A stretch of 64,000 nucleotides of DNA, taken from CAVVDT01 sp963747005. Lineage in GTDB: Bacteria; Pseudomonadota; Alphaproteobacteria; Rhizobiales; Aestuariivirgaceae. The notes below the pieces were generated by a model. The model searched no databases and was not told the origin of the DNA. It worked only from the letters and a program-made list of their open reading frames with translations. This document shows, piece after piece, positions 1 to 8,751 of the stretch. The stretch's first letter is position 1. Each line of letters opens with the position of its first letter. A program made the translations under genes and the position numbers. Location of the stretch: NCBI GenBank assembly GCA_963747005.1, contig CAVVDT010000010.1, positions 1-64,000 of the forward strand, given 5' to 3'.

Positions 1-1612
1 CCTATTCATAGAGGGTCTTTTGCGGTGTTGAGCTGCGAGGGTTGCGTGCGGGATCGAGGCGTCTTTTGCACCGCGGCTGGAGTTGAACTTCTGGAATGCG
101 TTGAGGGTTGGAGGGTGCGGCTCGGCGGGGCGACTTGGCCCCGTGGGCTATGGGCCGGCAGGCTGCAGGGTTATGGCGATCTGGCGGAACAGATCGGCCT
201 CGGGACAGGCGGCGGCGAAGGCCAGACGGATGCGCGAGACGGTTTCGATGACGCGAGCGCCCAGCTTCAGCAGCCTGAGCCGGATGGTGGCGAACTCGGC
301 CTTGACCAAGGCATGGGCCTTGGGGATGGCGTCACGGACAGTGAGCATCAGCCAGTAGGCTGCGGTATGGAGCACGAGGCGGACCTGGTTGGCGATCGGC
401 GACCGGCAGCTCGTGCGGTCGGAGGCGAGCTGGCTCTTGTGCATCTTGATGAGGTTCTCGGCCTGACCGCGAGCGCAGTAGATCACGTCATAGATGTGCT
501 CGGACGATCCCTCAGCGATGTTGCTCACGACGAAGCGGATATCGAGGCCAAGAGCAGTTGCCTCGATGCGGGCACAGATACGGCGCTCAATCTTCCAGGA
601 TTTTGCCGCGTATTGCGTCTCGGTGAAGCCGCGCAGGACGGGCTTGTGCTCAAGCGCGCGACGGGTGCGGATGTTGTCGGCGGCGGCGTCCACGAGACGG
701 TGGAGAACCTGGTTGCCGGGCAATCCGAAGACATAGGTGACGCCATTGTTCTCGCACCACTGCATGACCTGCGGGCGGCCGTAATGGCCGTCGCCGCGGA
801 TGGTGATGGGGGTAGTCGGCCAATGGCGGCGGATGCGATGCACCAGACGCCGGACATGACCACGGATCTCCTGGCCCGTAGGGGTCTTGCCCGGACGCAG
901 GATCATGGCCACCGGTCGTCCCGTCGCGGTGTCGTAGATGTGGATCGGCAAGAAGCACCGCTCGTCGTAATGGGCGTTGAACAGGGACAACTGCTGGTGG
1001 CCGTGCACGACGTCGAGCGTGTCGTCGATGTCGAGTGTCACGCTATCTGGCGGCGTACGGTAGCTCGACAGCCAGAGATCGACCAGGACATGGCCGAGGC
1101 GAATGACGGTGCGCAGGTCGGGCAGGTTCTCCATCCGCGACAGGGTCGGCTGCGAGCACAGATCCAGGCCGTTATCTGGCAGGCGACCGCAGGCCAGCTT
1201 GAACGCAGGATCGCTGCGCAACCGGTCGAGGTCATTGGCGTCCTCGTAGCCGCAGGCAATGGCGAAGATGCGGGCGCGCAGGATGTCAGCCATGGCGTGC
1301 GTTATCCGGTCCGTGTCGCGAGGGTCGCGGATCACCGCGGCGAGCCGCTCGGCCAGCCCGAGACGCCGCTCGGCCGCCGCCAGCAGCATGACGCCGCCGT
1401 CCGAGGTGATCCTTCCACCATCAAAGGCGGCGGTCACTTTCTTGCGCTGAACGGCTGGAAACAGGAATGGCAGGATTGTATCGTGGGTCATGGCGGATGT
1501 GGCAGGCTCGATGCGGTGGAAAGGGATGCGCTTCGCAACCAAATCCTACGCCACATCAACCATTTAGGCTACATCCGCCAACCGTTCACCGCGGCACTCG
1601 TGAATAAGATGG
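1..1612 (-). mobile_element. IS1380-family insertion sequence, left end at or cut by window edge
   Basis: The element consists of one transposase gene and short flanks. The left edge contains TATTCA followed by GCGGTG (about 3-26). The right flank read on the minus strand contains TATTCAC and GCGGTG (about 1591-1610), which fits imperfect terminal inverted repeats. The exact ends and the target-site duplication cannot be fixed because the left side is truncated or lies exactly at base 1. The boundary near 1612 is approximate. Confidence 0.75.
148..1542 (-). CDS. IS1380-family transposase
   Basis: This 464-residue protein is full length for the IS1380 family (DDE transposase group 1). Family features visible are an N-terminal region with ITSDGGVMLLAAAERRLG, the segment DSVTLDIDDTLDVVHGHQQ carrying the first acidic residues, the segment TIRGDGHYGRPQVMQWCE with a second Asp, and the C-terminal stretch CARGQAENLIKMHKSQLASD with the expected Glu. 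No frameshift or internal stop is seen, so it may be active. It would catalyse cut-and-paste transposition of the surrounding element. The start at 1542 is the longest; a later ATG at MTHDTILPF would also fit the family. Confidence 0.9.
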   Translation of the reverse strand: MVAKRIPFHRIEPATSAMTHDTILPFLFPAVQRKKVTAAFDGGRITSDGGVMLLAAAERRLGLAERLAAVIRDPRDTDRITHAMADILRARIFAIACGYEDANDLDRLRSDPAFKLACGRLPDNGLDLCSQPTLSRMENLPDLRTVIRLGHVLVDLWLSSYRTPPDSVTLDIDDTLDVVHGHQQLSLFNAHYDERCFLPIHIYDTATGRPVAMILRPGKTPTGQEIRGHVRRLVHRIRRHWPTTPITIRGDGHYGRPQVMQWCENNGVTYVFGLPGNQVLHRLVDAAADNIRTRRALEHKPVLRGFTETQYAAKSWKIERRICARIEATALGLDIRFVVSNIAEGSSEHIYDVIYCARGQAENLIKMHKSQLASDRTSCRSPIANQVRLVLHTAAYWLMLTVRDAIPKAHALVKAEFATIRLRLLKLGARVIETVSRIRLAFAAACPEADLFRQIAITLQPAGP

Positions 1613-1805
1613 GTTAGCAATATAGAGGGACTTGGCCAGATACGTTTCCCAAAAGGTAATATAGAGGCGGCATTCGAACAAATCCGGCAAGTTCTTGAGC
1701 GCGAGGGCTTACTTGGCGTCGCTGAATAATCTCTACAGCGATCTTTCCCTGACGGTTCATGTCGATGAGCCGGGAGGGGGCTCAAGGTAAATCCCCCCAT
1801 CCGGT
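1613..1805. other. Intergenic flank of the IS, possible gene remnant
   Basis: About 190 bases lie between the IS and the FNR box. The plus-strand stretch around 1672-1731 reads as a C-terminus-like peptide ending EREGLLGVAE and a stop, which could be the tail of a gene destroyed by the insertion. This is a weak inference from one short frame. No complete gene is visible. Confidence 0.3.
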
Positions 1806-1819
1806 TTGATCAGGATCAA
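1806..1819 (+). promoter_or_regulatory. FNR/FixK-type operator upstream of sqr
   Basis: TTGATCAGGATCAA is a perfect match to the FNR/FixK consensus TTGAT-N4-ATCAA. It lies 110 bases upstream of the sqr ATG at 1929. Binding would place sqr under low-oxygen control. A Crp/Fnr-family gene with the matching recognition helix is encoded at 30554. Confidence 0.85.
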
Positions 1820-1928
1820 GGCGGCGACGGGCGAGGGCTTCCAAAAATTGCACATATATGGAATGACGCCTATGCGTCCGCCTCTGGCGCTAGGGGTCAT
1901 CGGCGGCGATAGGGAGGTGGAGGCTTCA

Positions 1929-3221
1929 ATGGCTCACGTCGTGGTTCTCGGCGCCGGTCTCGGTGGCGTTTTGATGGCTTATGAAATGAAGGCCAAGCTG
2001 GGCCCGGCCGACACCTTGACGGTGGTCAATCTCGGTTCCAGCTATTCCTTCGTTCCCTCCAATCCCTGGGTGGCGGTGGGCTGGCGCCAGCGCGACGAGA
2101 TCAGCATCGATCTCGACGGCGTGTTCGCCCGTCAGGGCATCGCGTTGAAGCCGCAGGGCGCCAGGAAGGTGCTGCCGGCGGAAAACCGCATCGAGCTCAA
2201 TGACGGCAGCTTCGTCGATTATGACTATCTGATCCTCGCCACCGGCCCGGACCTCGCCTTCGACGAGATCCCCGGCCTCGGCCCGGACGGCCACACCCAG
2301 TCCGTCTGCCAGATCGATCATGCCGAAAAGGCGCGCATCGCCGTCGATGCCCTGATGGAATCGGGCGGACCGGCCATCATCGGGGCCGTGCAGGGGGCCT
2401 CGTGCTACGGCCCGGCCTACGAATTCGCCTTCATCCTGGAGACCGCGCTGCGCCGCAAGAAGGTGCGCGACCGCGTCCCCATGACCTTTGTGACGCCCGA
2501 ACCCTACATCGGCCATCTCGGCCTCGACGGCGTCGGCGACACCAAGGGCCTCCTGGAGAGCGCCTTGCGCGAGCGCCACATCAAGTGGATCAACAACGCC
2601 CGCGTGACGAAGGTCGAGGCCGGCAGGATGTTCGTCGAGGAGGTGGACGATCAGGGCGCCTTGAAGGCATCGCACGAACTGCCCTTCGCGTTTTCCATGA
2701 TGCTGCCCGCCTTCCGAGGCGTTTCCGCCATTCTCGGCCTCGAGGGCCTTGTCAATCCGCGCGGCTTCATCCTCATCGACAAGCACCAGCGCAACCCGAA
2801 ATTCCCCAACGTGTTCGGCATCGGGGTGGCGGTGGCCATTCCCCCGGTCGGCAAGACGCCGCTTCCCGTCGGTGTGCCCAAGACCGGCTTCATGATCGAA
2901 TCCATGGTGACGGCGACGGCGGAAAACGTGGCGGCGCTGATCGCCGGGCGGCAGCCGGCGGCAGTCGCCACCTGGAACGCGGTGTGCCTCGCCGATTTCG
3001 GCGACCGTGGCATCGCCTTCGTGGCGCAGCCGCAGATCCCGCCGCGCAACGTCAACTGGTCATCCTCGGGCAAATGGGTGCACACCGCCAAGATCGGCTT
3101 CGAGAAGTATTTCCTGCGCAAGATGCGCCAGGGCAAGAGCGAGACCTTCTACGAACGCCTGGCGCTCGATCTCCTGGGCATCACCAAGCTGAAGGAAATC
3201 CACACCGACACCGCCGCCTGA
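1929..3221 (+). CDS. sqr: Sulfide:quinone oxidoreductase (type I)
   Basis: This 430-residue FAD flavoprotein oxidises sulfide at the membrane and passes electrons to quinone. The N-terminus VVVLGAGLGG is the dinucleotide-binding loop. Cysteines fall at residues 127, 159 (GASCYGPAYEF) and 353, and histidines at 131 and 196. These are the same numbers as the essential residues I recall for Rhodobacter capsulatus SQR, which strongly supports a functional type I enzyme. I chose ATG 1929 because gggaggtggagg precedes it. The upstream in-frame TTG at 1806 lies inside the FNR operator and cannot be the start. The gene stands alone with a perfect FNR box upstream, so expression is probably microaerobic or anaerobic. 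Confidence 0.93.
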   Translation: MAHVVVLGAGLGGVLMAYEMKAKLGPADTLTVVNLGSSYSFVPSNPWVAVGWRQRDEISIDLDGVFARQGIALKPQGARKVLPAENRIELNDGSFVDYDYLILATGPDLAFDEIPGLGPDGHTQSVCQIDHAEKARIAVDALMESGGPAIIGAVQGASCYGPAYEFAFILETALRRKKVRDRVPMTFVTPEPYIGHLGLDGVGDTKGLLESALRERHIKWINNARVTKVEAGRMFVEEVDDQGALKASHELPFAFSMMLPAFRGVSAILGLEGLVNPRGFILIDKHQRNPKFPNVFGIGVAVAIPPVGKTPLPVGVPKTGFMIESMVTATAENVAALIAGRQPAAVATWNAVCLADFGDRGIAFVAQPQIPPRNVNWSSSGKWVHTAKIGFEKYFLRKMRQGKSETFYERLALDLLGITKLKEIHTDTAA

Positions 3222-3247
3222 CCGGCCGCGAGGTCGGCACCCGGGTC

Positions 3248-5332
3248 CTACAGCAGGAAGTCGCCATCGACCAGAATTAGGCTGCCGGCAAGGGCGATCT
3301 GGAAGTCCGCTTTGCCGTCGCCGTCAACGTCGCCCGCGACGATGGTTTGGCCATTGGCGGCGAACTGGCGAAGCTCGCCCTCGACATGGTGGAATTTCGC
3401 CTCGTGGATGAAAGTGAAGGCATCGTTGCCGGTGTGCCCGGGCCCGGTCATGGCATCGATGCCGGCAAGGTCGATCCTGTCCTCACCCTGGGTGAAGTCG
3501 CCGATCAGGTCGCGTAAGGGCGGGCCCGCCTTTAAGTCGCCGATGGCGTTGAAGTCGAACCTGTCATTGCCGTCGCCGCCGCTCATCACGTCGCGCCCCG
3601 GCCCGCCGATGAGGGTGTCGTTGCCGTCACCGCCGATGAGGGCATCGTTAACGGCTGCGCCGCTGAGCCGGTCGGCCCCGTTGCCGCCATTGAGCGTATC
3701 GCCGCCGATGCCGCCGTAGAGCGTGTCGGCTCCGTTGCCACCGTCAAGCGTATCGCGGCCGGCGCCGCCGTTGAGCTTGTCGGCCCAGTCGCCGCCATTG
3801 AGCCGGTCGGCCTCGTTGCCACCGTTGAGCGTATCGCGGCCGGCGCCGCCGTAGAGTGTGTCGGCCCCGTTGCCGCCATTGAGCGAATCGTTACCGCCGG
3901 CGCCGTTGAGCGTGTCGTTGCCGCCAAGGCCGGCGAGCGTGTCCTTGCCGTTGGCGCCGTCGATGAGGTTGTCGCCGAAGGTGCCGGTCAGATGGTCGCC
4001 GAATGCCGTGCCGCAGACGTTCTCGATATCCCCAAACGTGGCGATGCCGCCAGCGAAGGACTGGTTGGCGTTAACGGACAGATCGATGGTGACACCGCTG
4101 GTGATGCCGCCGAAATCAAGCGTGTTCGATCCGCCATCGCCGAAATAATAGTCGTGGCCGCTCGATGCCTTCAGCGTATCGTCGCCGTTGCCGCCATTGA
4201 GGATGTCGTTGCCAGGCCCGCCATCCAGACTGTCGTTGCCGTCGCCACCATCGAGCACGTCATTGCCGGCGAGGCCCGAAAGCGTATCGTTGCCTGCCAG
4301 ACCCCGGATATCGTCGTCTCCGGCGATGCCGGCACGCACATCGTCACCCGAGGTGCCCAGGGTGAAAACCGTCGCAAGCGATCCAAAACCGATCTGACCG
4401 GGCGATCCCGTAGTGCCATTGGAGATCACGCCGACACCGCCGGCGCCGCCTGGAGCCGCAGCAAAGTCCCCGAGGGACGATGCCGAAACGTCGCCTGTCG
4501 CATCGCCGCTGACGATACCGAAGTTCAACACAAACGGCGACCCGATCCCGCCATCCCCGCCATCCCCGCCGTCTTTGCCAAACAATGCGCCGTTCCCGCC
4601 AATTCCGCCGCCGCCGCCGCGGCCAGCGCCCGCGGATCCCCTTTCGAAATAGGACGACGCGAGTGTCAGCGTTGCCCCGGCGGCGTTGAAAATCGCCCCG
4701 GCCATATTGCCGCCCGCGCCGCCGTTGCCACCCGGCGTGGCGGTGACAATGCCGCCTTGGTCGGCACCGTGGCCGCCCGCGCCGCCAAATCCGCCATCGC
4801 CGGCGTTGTCCGAAAACGTCGACCCGGTTACCGACAGGATGCCGGCATTGTAGATGGCGCCGGCCGCGTCGCCCGCGTCCGTGCCGTTCGCCCCGGTGCC
4901 GCCATTGACCCCGTTGTCGCCAATGGCCGCATTGCTCACGAGCAGCGTATTGTTGACGGTGGTCGTACCATAATTGAGCACCGCGCCGGCAGCTGGCGAC
5001 GTGGGAGATGGGCGGTCCACAAAGCCATCGCGCAGAACGAGGCCATCAAAGGTGACGTTGGCGCCCGGTTCGATGCGGAACAACGAGTGGTCGCCAACCC
5101 CATTGTTATCGGAATCGCCGGAAATCGTGACGTCGGCAATGCCGTCATTGTTGATGTCGCCGTGGAAGACGATCGAGGTGGTCAGGTCGAACGTTGCCGT
5201 CGGCTTCAGCACGCCGAGGCCCGGGGCAAAGGTGATGGTGTCGGCTCCGGCCGCCGCCTCGGCGGACGCGATGGCGGCGGCAAGGCTGCCGGCGCCCGTG
5301 GCGTTGGCGTTGGATACGATGAAGGTCGCCAT
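3248..5332 (-). CDS. Secreted RTX (haemolysin-type calcium-binding repeat) protein
   Basis: The protein has 694 residues. Residues about 1-150 resemble the beta-helix start of surface proteins (MATFIVSNANATGAGSL, then a dated-list-like segment with GDINNDGIADV). Residues about 150-330 are very rich in Gly and Ala. Residues about 335-600 hold many nonapeptide repeats of GGxGxDxLx type (for example GGDGNDSLDGG), which bind calcium after secretion. The end is GSLILVDGDFLL, a typical hydrophobic type I secretion tail. No signal peptide is present, in keeping with export by an ABC/MFP/OMP system, but no such transporter is encoded in the window. No catalytic domain was recognised, so the role is probably adhesive or structural. 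Confidence 0.88.
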   Translation of the reverse strand: MATFIVSNANATGAGSLAAAIASAEAAAGADTITFAPGLGVLKPTATFDLTTSIVFHGDINNDGIADVTISGDSDNNGVGDHSLFRIEPGANVTFDGLVLRDGFVDRPSPTSPAAGAVLNYGTTTVNNTLLVSNAAIGDNGVNGGTGANGTDAGDAAGAIYNAGILSVTGSTFSDNAGDGGFGGAGGHGADQGGIVTATPGGNGGAGGNMAGAIFNAAGATLTLASSYFERGSAGAGRGGGGGIGGNGALFGKDGGDGGDGGIGSPFVLNFGIVSGDATGDVSASSLGDFAAAPGGAGGVGVISNGTTGSPGQIGFGSLATVFTLGTSGDDVRAGIAGDDDIRGLAGNDTLSGLAGNDVLDGGDGNDSLDGGPGNDILNGGNGDDTLKASSGHDYYFGDGGSNTLDFGGITSGVTIDLSVNANQSFAGGIATFGDIENVCGTAFGDHLTGTFGDNLIDGANGKDTLAGLGGNDTLNGAGGNDSLNGGNGADTLYGGAGRDTLNGGNEADRLNGGDWADKLNGGAGRDTLDGGNGADTLYGGIGGDTLNGGNGADRLSGAAVNDALIGGDGNDTLIGGPGRDVMSGGDGNDRFDFNAIGDLKAGPPLRDLIGDFTQGEDRIDLAGIDAMTGPGHTGNDAFTFIHEAKFHHVEGELRQFAANGQTIVAGDVDGDGKADFQIALAGSLILVDGDFLL

Positions 5333-5625
5333 GGCACTGCCCTCGCACCGGGGGTTGGGGCGTAGATCCGCCTTGCGTCGCGAGACGTTCGGCGATGCCG
5401 GCAGGCACCCGGTGAGATAGAACCATGCGGTGCACCGGTGGACGCTGCGAGACTACTGCTGCGTCAGATGATCGGCAAGCGGGATTCTCGTGCCAGGGCG
5501 ATTGGTTATGGCCCGAAATGCTCCGCTCTCATGGCCGGCAGTCGCCGGCAACATGGCGATGGCGGCCGCGGTCAGTGGCCGTCATTCAGCTTGCCGCCAT
5601 GCCGCAAAACCGCTTCACTGCGGCC

Positions 5626-6240
5626 ATGCACAATCTCCCCGCCTTTCTCATCGCCGCCTTTGCGCTGGCCGGCAGTCCCGGCCCCAACACCTTGAGCCTG
5701 GCCGCCGCCGGGGCGGCCTTCGGGGTGCGCGGCGGGGTTGTCTACATGCTGGGGCTCACCGCCGGCATGCTGGTCGTCATGGCCCTGACGGCCAGCGGTG
5801 TGGCGGCCACGCTGCTGGCCGTGCCGGGCGCGCGCCCCGTCATCGCGGTGGCGGCGGCGGTCTATTTCATCTATCTCGCCTGGCGCATCGCTACCGCGCC
5901 GCCCATCGGCGCGGTCTCGCGGCAAAAGCGGCGGCCCGGCTTTGCGGCCGGCGTCTTCCAGTCGCTCGTCAACCCCAAGGCCTATGCGGCCATGGCGGCC
6001 ATGTTCTCCGGCTTCGTGCTGATCGCCGGCCACATCGCGGTCGACAACGGCGTGAAGCTGGGCGTCCTGATGGGCGTCATCGCCGTCGTCAACGTGGCGT
6101 GGCTTTCAGGCGGTGCCGCCCTGACACGCAGCTTTCGCGATCCGCGCACCAGCCGGGCGATCAACATTACGTTTGCCGTGCTGCTGCTCGCCTCGGTCGC
6201 CCTCGCACTGATGTTCGGTAGTGCCGTGGCAGGCCGCTGA
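5626..6240 (+). CDS. LysE/RhtB-family amino-acid exporter
   Basis: The protein has 204 residues and five or six hydrophobic segments. It opens with AFALAGSPGPNTLSLAAAGA, which contains the family's SPGPN motif, and has a second conserved motif FQSLVNPKAY near the middle. Members export amino acids or related small metabolites across the inner membrane; the substrate cannot be told from sequence. The start is uncertain: the frame is open from 5425, with ATGs at 5425, 5599 and 5626. I prefer 5626 because the family motif normally begins within the first 30 residues. None has a good ribosome-binding site. Confidence 0.88.
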   Translation: MHNLPAFLIAAFALAGSPGPNTLSLAAAGAAFGVRGGVVYMLGLTAGMLVVMALTASGVAATLLAVPGARPVIAVAAAVYFIYLAWRIATAPPIGAVSRQKRRPGFAAGVFQSLVNPKAYAAMAAMFSGFVLIAGHIAVDNGVKLGVLMGVIAVVNVAWLSGGAALTRSFRDPRTSRAINITFAVLLLASVALALMFGSAVAGR

Positions 6241-6294
6241 TCCCGCCGCCACTGCCGTGGTGGGCGGTGAAAGCCCTGCGCTTACGTAGCGTCA

Positions 6295-6308
6295 TTGATT
6301 TGGATCAA
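6295..6308 (+). promoter_or_regulatory. FNR/FixK-type operator upstream of a microprotein gene
   Basis: TTGATTTGGATCAA is a perfect TTGAT-N4-ATCAA site. Its centre lies about 66 bases upstream of the ATG at 6368, leaving room for a class II promoter and a short leader. It follows the end of the LysE-type gene by about 55 bases, so the small gene below has its own promoter. Confidence 0.85.
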
Positions 6309-6367
6309 TGTTTTGTCGCGCGACCGGCCGGAGTCTCCTCCTTTCGGCGACAAGAGGAGATCGATCC

Positions 6368-6469
6368 ATGAGTACCGGCGAAACTGCCTATCTGTTGATG
6401 GCCATCGTCGCGGTTTGCGTCTTCGCGAGCGCTCTTGCCTACGGGTCGTGGCACGCCAGCCACCAGTGA
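6368..6469 (+). CDS. 33-residue single-span membrane microprotein, FNR-box controlled
   Basis: This short gene reads MSTGETAYLLMAIVAVCVFA followed by a short tail ending HASHQ. Residues about 7-25 form one transmembrane helix, with a charged residue before it and two histidines after it. A good Shine-Dalgarno (gaggag, 6353-6358) lies nine bases before the ATG, and a perfect FNR box lies upstream. The size and form resemble small accessory subunits of terminal oxidases such as CydX or CcoQ, but no oxidase is adjacent and I do not recognise the family. The function is therefore unknown; low-oxygen expression is inferred from the operator. Confidence 0.72.
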   Translation: MSTGETAYLLMAIVAVCVFASALAYGSWHASHQ

Positions 6470-6493
6470 GGGAAGTGTACCGGCGCACGGCGA

Positions 6494-6886
6494 TCAGCCG
6501 CCGGCGACGGCCGTGACGGCGATTTCGACCTTCCAGCGCGCATCGGCAAGGCCGGCGACGATCAGCAGCGTGGAGGCGGGGGCGGCGCCCTCCAGCATGC
6601 GGTCGCGCACCTCGCGATAAAGCCCGACGGCGCCGGGATTTGTGATGAAGACCTCAACGGCGGCGATATCGCGGGGCCCCAGGCCTTCGGCCTTGAGGAT
6701 CGCCAGCACATTGCGCCAGGCCGCTTCGTGCTGGCCTTCCTCGGTGTCGGCAAGGGTGCCGTCGATGTCGACGCCGCCTTGGCCCGATACCATGATGAGC
6801 CGCGATCCCGCCGCCACTTCCACGGCCTGGCTGTAGCGCGAAAACGGCTTCGGAGCCGTGTCGGTCGACAGATAGCGGATGGCCAT
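6494..6886 (-). CDS. RidA/YjgF/YER057c family protein
   Basis: The 130-residue length is typical for the RidA superfamily. The pattern YSQAVEVAAGSRLIMVSGQG near residues 18-37 and the C-terminal WKVEIAVTAVA match the family fold. Classical RidA proteins are cytosolic trimers that hydrolyse reactive enamines and imines made by PLP enzymes. The canonical catalytic Arg context is altered here (ADARWKVEI), so it may belong to one of the other Rid subgroups. It converges on the microprotein gene with a 24-base gap and has its own promoter region upstream of 6886. Confidence 0.88.
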   Translation of the reverse strand: MAIRYLSTDTAPKPFSRYSQAVEVAAGSRLIMVSGQGGVDIDGTLADTEEGQHEAAWRNVLAILKAEGLGPRDIAAVEVFITNPGAVGLYREVRDRMLEGAAPASTLLIVAGLADARWKVEIAVTAVAGG

Positions 6887-7114
6887 GTGCGTGCTCCTCG
6901 TTGTTGCTCCCGAGCGAGATTACACAAGAAGGCTTGCGCGCAAAGTCGAAATCGTCTAGAACAAACAAAGAACATTGATCTGGTGGCGGTCTCCGCGCCC
7001 CGCCCGATGTGGACAAGCCCGGCCGTAGGCTGGCTTCGCCCATGGGCTTGGACTAGGGTCCGGGCAAGGTGATGGGCGCCCCTCGTGTGCCCGCGATAAG
7101 CGAAGGAGGCAGAT

Positions 7115-7597
7115 ATGGCCGGTTCGGTCAACAAGGTGATTCTCATCGGCAATCTCGGCGCCGATCCGGAAGTGCGGCGCATGCAGGACGGCCGCCCGGT
7201 CGTCAACCTCAGACTGGCGACCTCGGAAAACTGGCGCGACAAGGCGACCGGCGAACGCCGCGAAAAGACCGAGTGGCACCGGGTGGTGATCTTCAACGAG
7301 GGCCTCGCCAAGATCGCCGAGCAGTATCTCAAGAAGGGCTCCAAGGTCTATCTCGAAGGCCAGTTGCAGACCCGCAAGTGGGAAGATCAGGCAGGCGTCG
7401 AGAAATACACCACCGAGATCGTGCTGCAGGGTTTCAATTCCGCCCTCACCATGCTCGACGGCCGTCCCGGCGGCGACCAGCCGGGCGGTTTTGCCAGCGG
7501 CAGCGGCGATTTCGGTCAGTCGGGCCCCATGGATTCCCCGCGCCGCGACAGCGCCAAATCCTTTTCGCGAGATCTCGACGACGAGGTGCCTTTCTGA
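7115..7597 (+). CDS. ssb: Single-stranded DNA-binding protein
   Basis: The protein has 160 residues. The OB-fold domain covers residues 1-110 (MAGSVNKVILIGNLGADPEV, later YLKKGSKVYLEGQLQTRKW). A Gly/Ser-rich linker follows, and the acidic tip DDDEVPF is the standard docking peptide for replication and repair partners. A strong Shine-Dalgarno (gaaggagg) precedes the ATG. It coats single-stranded DNA during replication, recombination and repair. Its position upstream of gyrA is the usual alphaproteobacterial order, though three small exported-protein genes separate them here. Confidence 0.97.
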   Translation: MAGSVNKVILIGNLGADPEVRRMQDGRPVVNLRLATSENWRDKATGERREKTEWHRVVIFNEGLAKIAEQYLKKGSKVYLEGQLQTRKWEDQAGVEKYTTEIVLQGFNSALTMLDGRPGGDQPGGFASGSGDFGQSGPMDSPRRDSAKSFSRDLDDEVPF

Positions 7598-7651
7598 CAC
7601 TATTGCCGCCTGCGTGAGGACGTACCGACGCCAGACATGGGGAGACCTTCG

Positions 7652-8299
7652 ATGCTTGAGGCAAGGCGACTTTCAACATTTGTGGTTCTTGGTGTGTTAC
7701 TGGCCGTGGTGGCGTGGGCAGCGCCGGCACAGGCGGCGAACGAGCTTGGTCGCGTGCAGTTTTCCGGCAAGTCGATCATCCTCTTCGACGACAATTCTTG
7801 GAAATATGTCGAGGAGACCAACGTCACCCCCTCCAACGGCAACGACTGCAAGGGCGGGGTGATTGCCAGCAAGATCCTGCCCATCCGCATGTGCATGAAC
7901 GGTTCGGTATGGGGCGAGCAGCCCCACGGTGCGGGGCTTGAACAGTTCTACGTGCTGAAAGACGTCGACCTCTTCATGGCGTTGATCACCGAGCGCACGC
8001 CGATCGACGAGGATGCCATAAGAGGCGCCATCATCACCAATGCCGCCAACGCCGCCGGGATCACCAAGGACCAGGTCAAGGTCTACAAGGAGGATACCCT
8101 CGAAATCAACGGCACGCAGTGGCACTATATCGAGTATGGCGTGAAGTTGTCCGGCACCATGTTCCACTACGGCAACTTTTATCGCAAGTTCCCCGATCAG
8201 GGCTCCGCCCAGATCCTGTTCTTTTCCTCCGATAACCAGTTCGAGGGACTGCGTGTCAACATCGACAAGCTGGTGATGACGACGACCGTGACGCCATGA
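7652..8299 (+). CDS. Exported protein of unknown function
   Basis: This 215-residue protein has an N-terminal signal peptide (hydrophobic run VVLGVLLAVVAWAAPAQAA, cleavage expected after AQA). The mature part has two cysteines (DCKGGV and RMCMNGS) and many aromatic residues, suggesting a periplasmic beta-rich fold with a possible disulfide. I do not recognise the family. I chose ATG 7652 over ATG 7637 because ggggaga lies six bases before it and the shorter N-terminus makes a better signal peptide. It lies downstream of ssb with a 54-base gap. Confidence 0.75.
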   Translation: MLEARRLSTFVVLGVLLAVVAWAAPAQAANELGRVQFSGKSIILFDDNSWKYVEETNVTPSNGNDCKGGVIASKILPIRMCMNGSVWGEQPHGAGLEQFYVLKDVDLFMALITERTPIDEDAIRGAIITNAANAAGITKDQVKVYKEDTLEINGTQWHYIEYGVKLSGTMFHYGNFYRKFPDQGSAQILFFSSDNQFEGLRVNIDKLVMTTTVTP

Positions 8300-8355
8300 T
8301 AGCATGAGGCGTGACGGCTTGCCGGCCGGGGGCGCCGGGTATGGAGGATGTCTCG

Positions 8356-8751
8356 ATGCGGACATCGCGGATGCCGACGCCCGTGAACCTTTTGCCCCGC
8401 GGCCTGGCCATAGTTTTGGCGGTGTGCGCCGGCCTTGCCGCCGGCACCGCCTACGCCCGAGCCGGAAATCTCAGTGCCAGCGAACTGCGCGACCTGTTTC
8501 CGGGCGAGTTCGAGGCAGTGTGGAAGGACAAGATCGACCTCACCCTGTCGGCCTTCGCCGACGGCAGGCTTGAGGGCCAGACGTGGTTCGTCGGCGATAC
8601 CGGCTCGTGGTCGGTCGCGGGTGACATCTTATGCATCACCTTCGGCGGCTGGAAGAAGGCCAAATGCGGCCCGGTGCAGAAATCGGGCAACTGGTATCTG
8701 GGCCTGATGCGTGACGACGGAACGCCGCGCCTGAAATTCCGCCCTCGCTGA
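8356..8751 (+). CDS. Small exported protein, paralogue of the next gene
   Basis: This 131-residue protein has a signal-like hydrophobic segment (residues about 12-35, ending AYARA). The mature domain contains ELRDLFPGEFEAVW, GSWSVAGDILCITFGGW and KCGPV. The same pattern with two cysteines occurs in the neighbouring gene at 8944, so the pair arose by duplication. Such short Trp/Cys patterns (GxWSVxGxxLCI) are common in rhizobial exported proteins of unknown function. ATG 8356 is chosen because ggagg at 8343-8347 sits correctly before it. Confidence 0.72.
   Translation: MRTSRMPTPVNLLPRGLAIVLAVCAGLAAGTAYARAGNLSASELRDLFPGEFEAVWKDKIDLTLSAFADGRLEGQTWFVGDTGSWSVAGDILCITFGGWKKAKCGPVQKSGNWYLGLMRDDGTPRLKFRPR

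Noticed and set aside
1806..1928. Upstream TTG start for the SQR gene
   Set aside because: The TTG is the first half of a perfect FNR box; ATG 1929 has the ribosome-binding site and the family N-terminus.
3600..4320. CRISPR-like or satellite repeats
   Set aside because: The periodic sequence is the coding repeat of the RTX protein, with a 27-base (nine-codon) period and no spacers.
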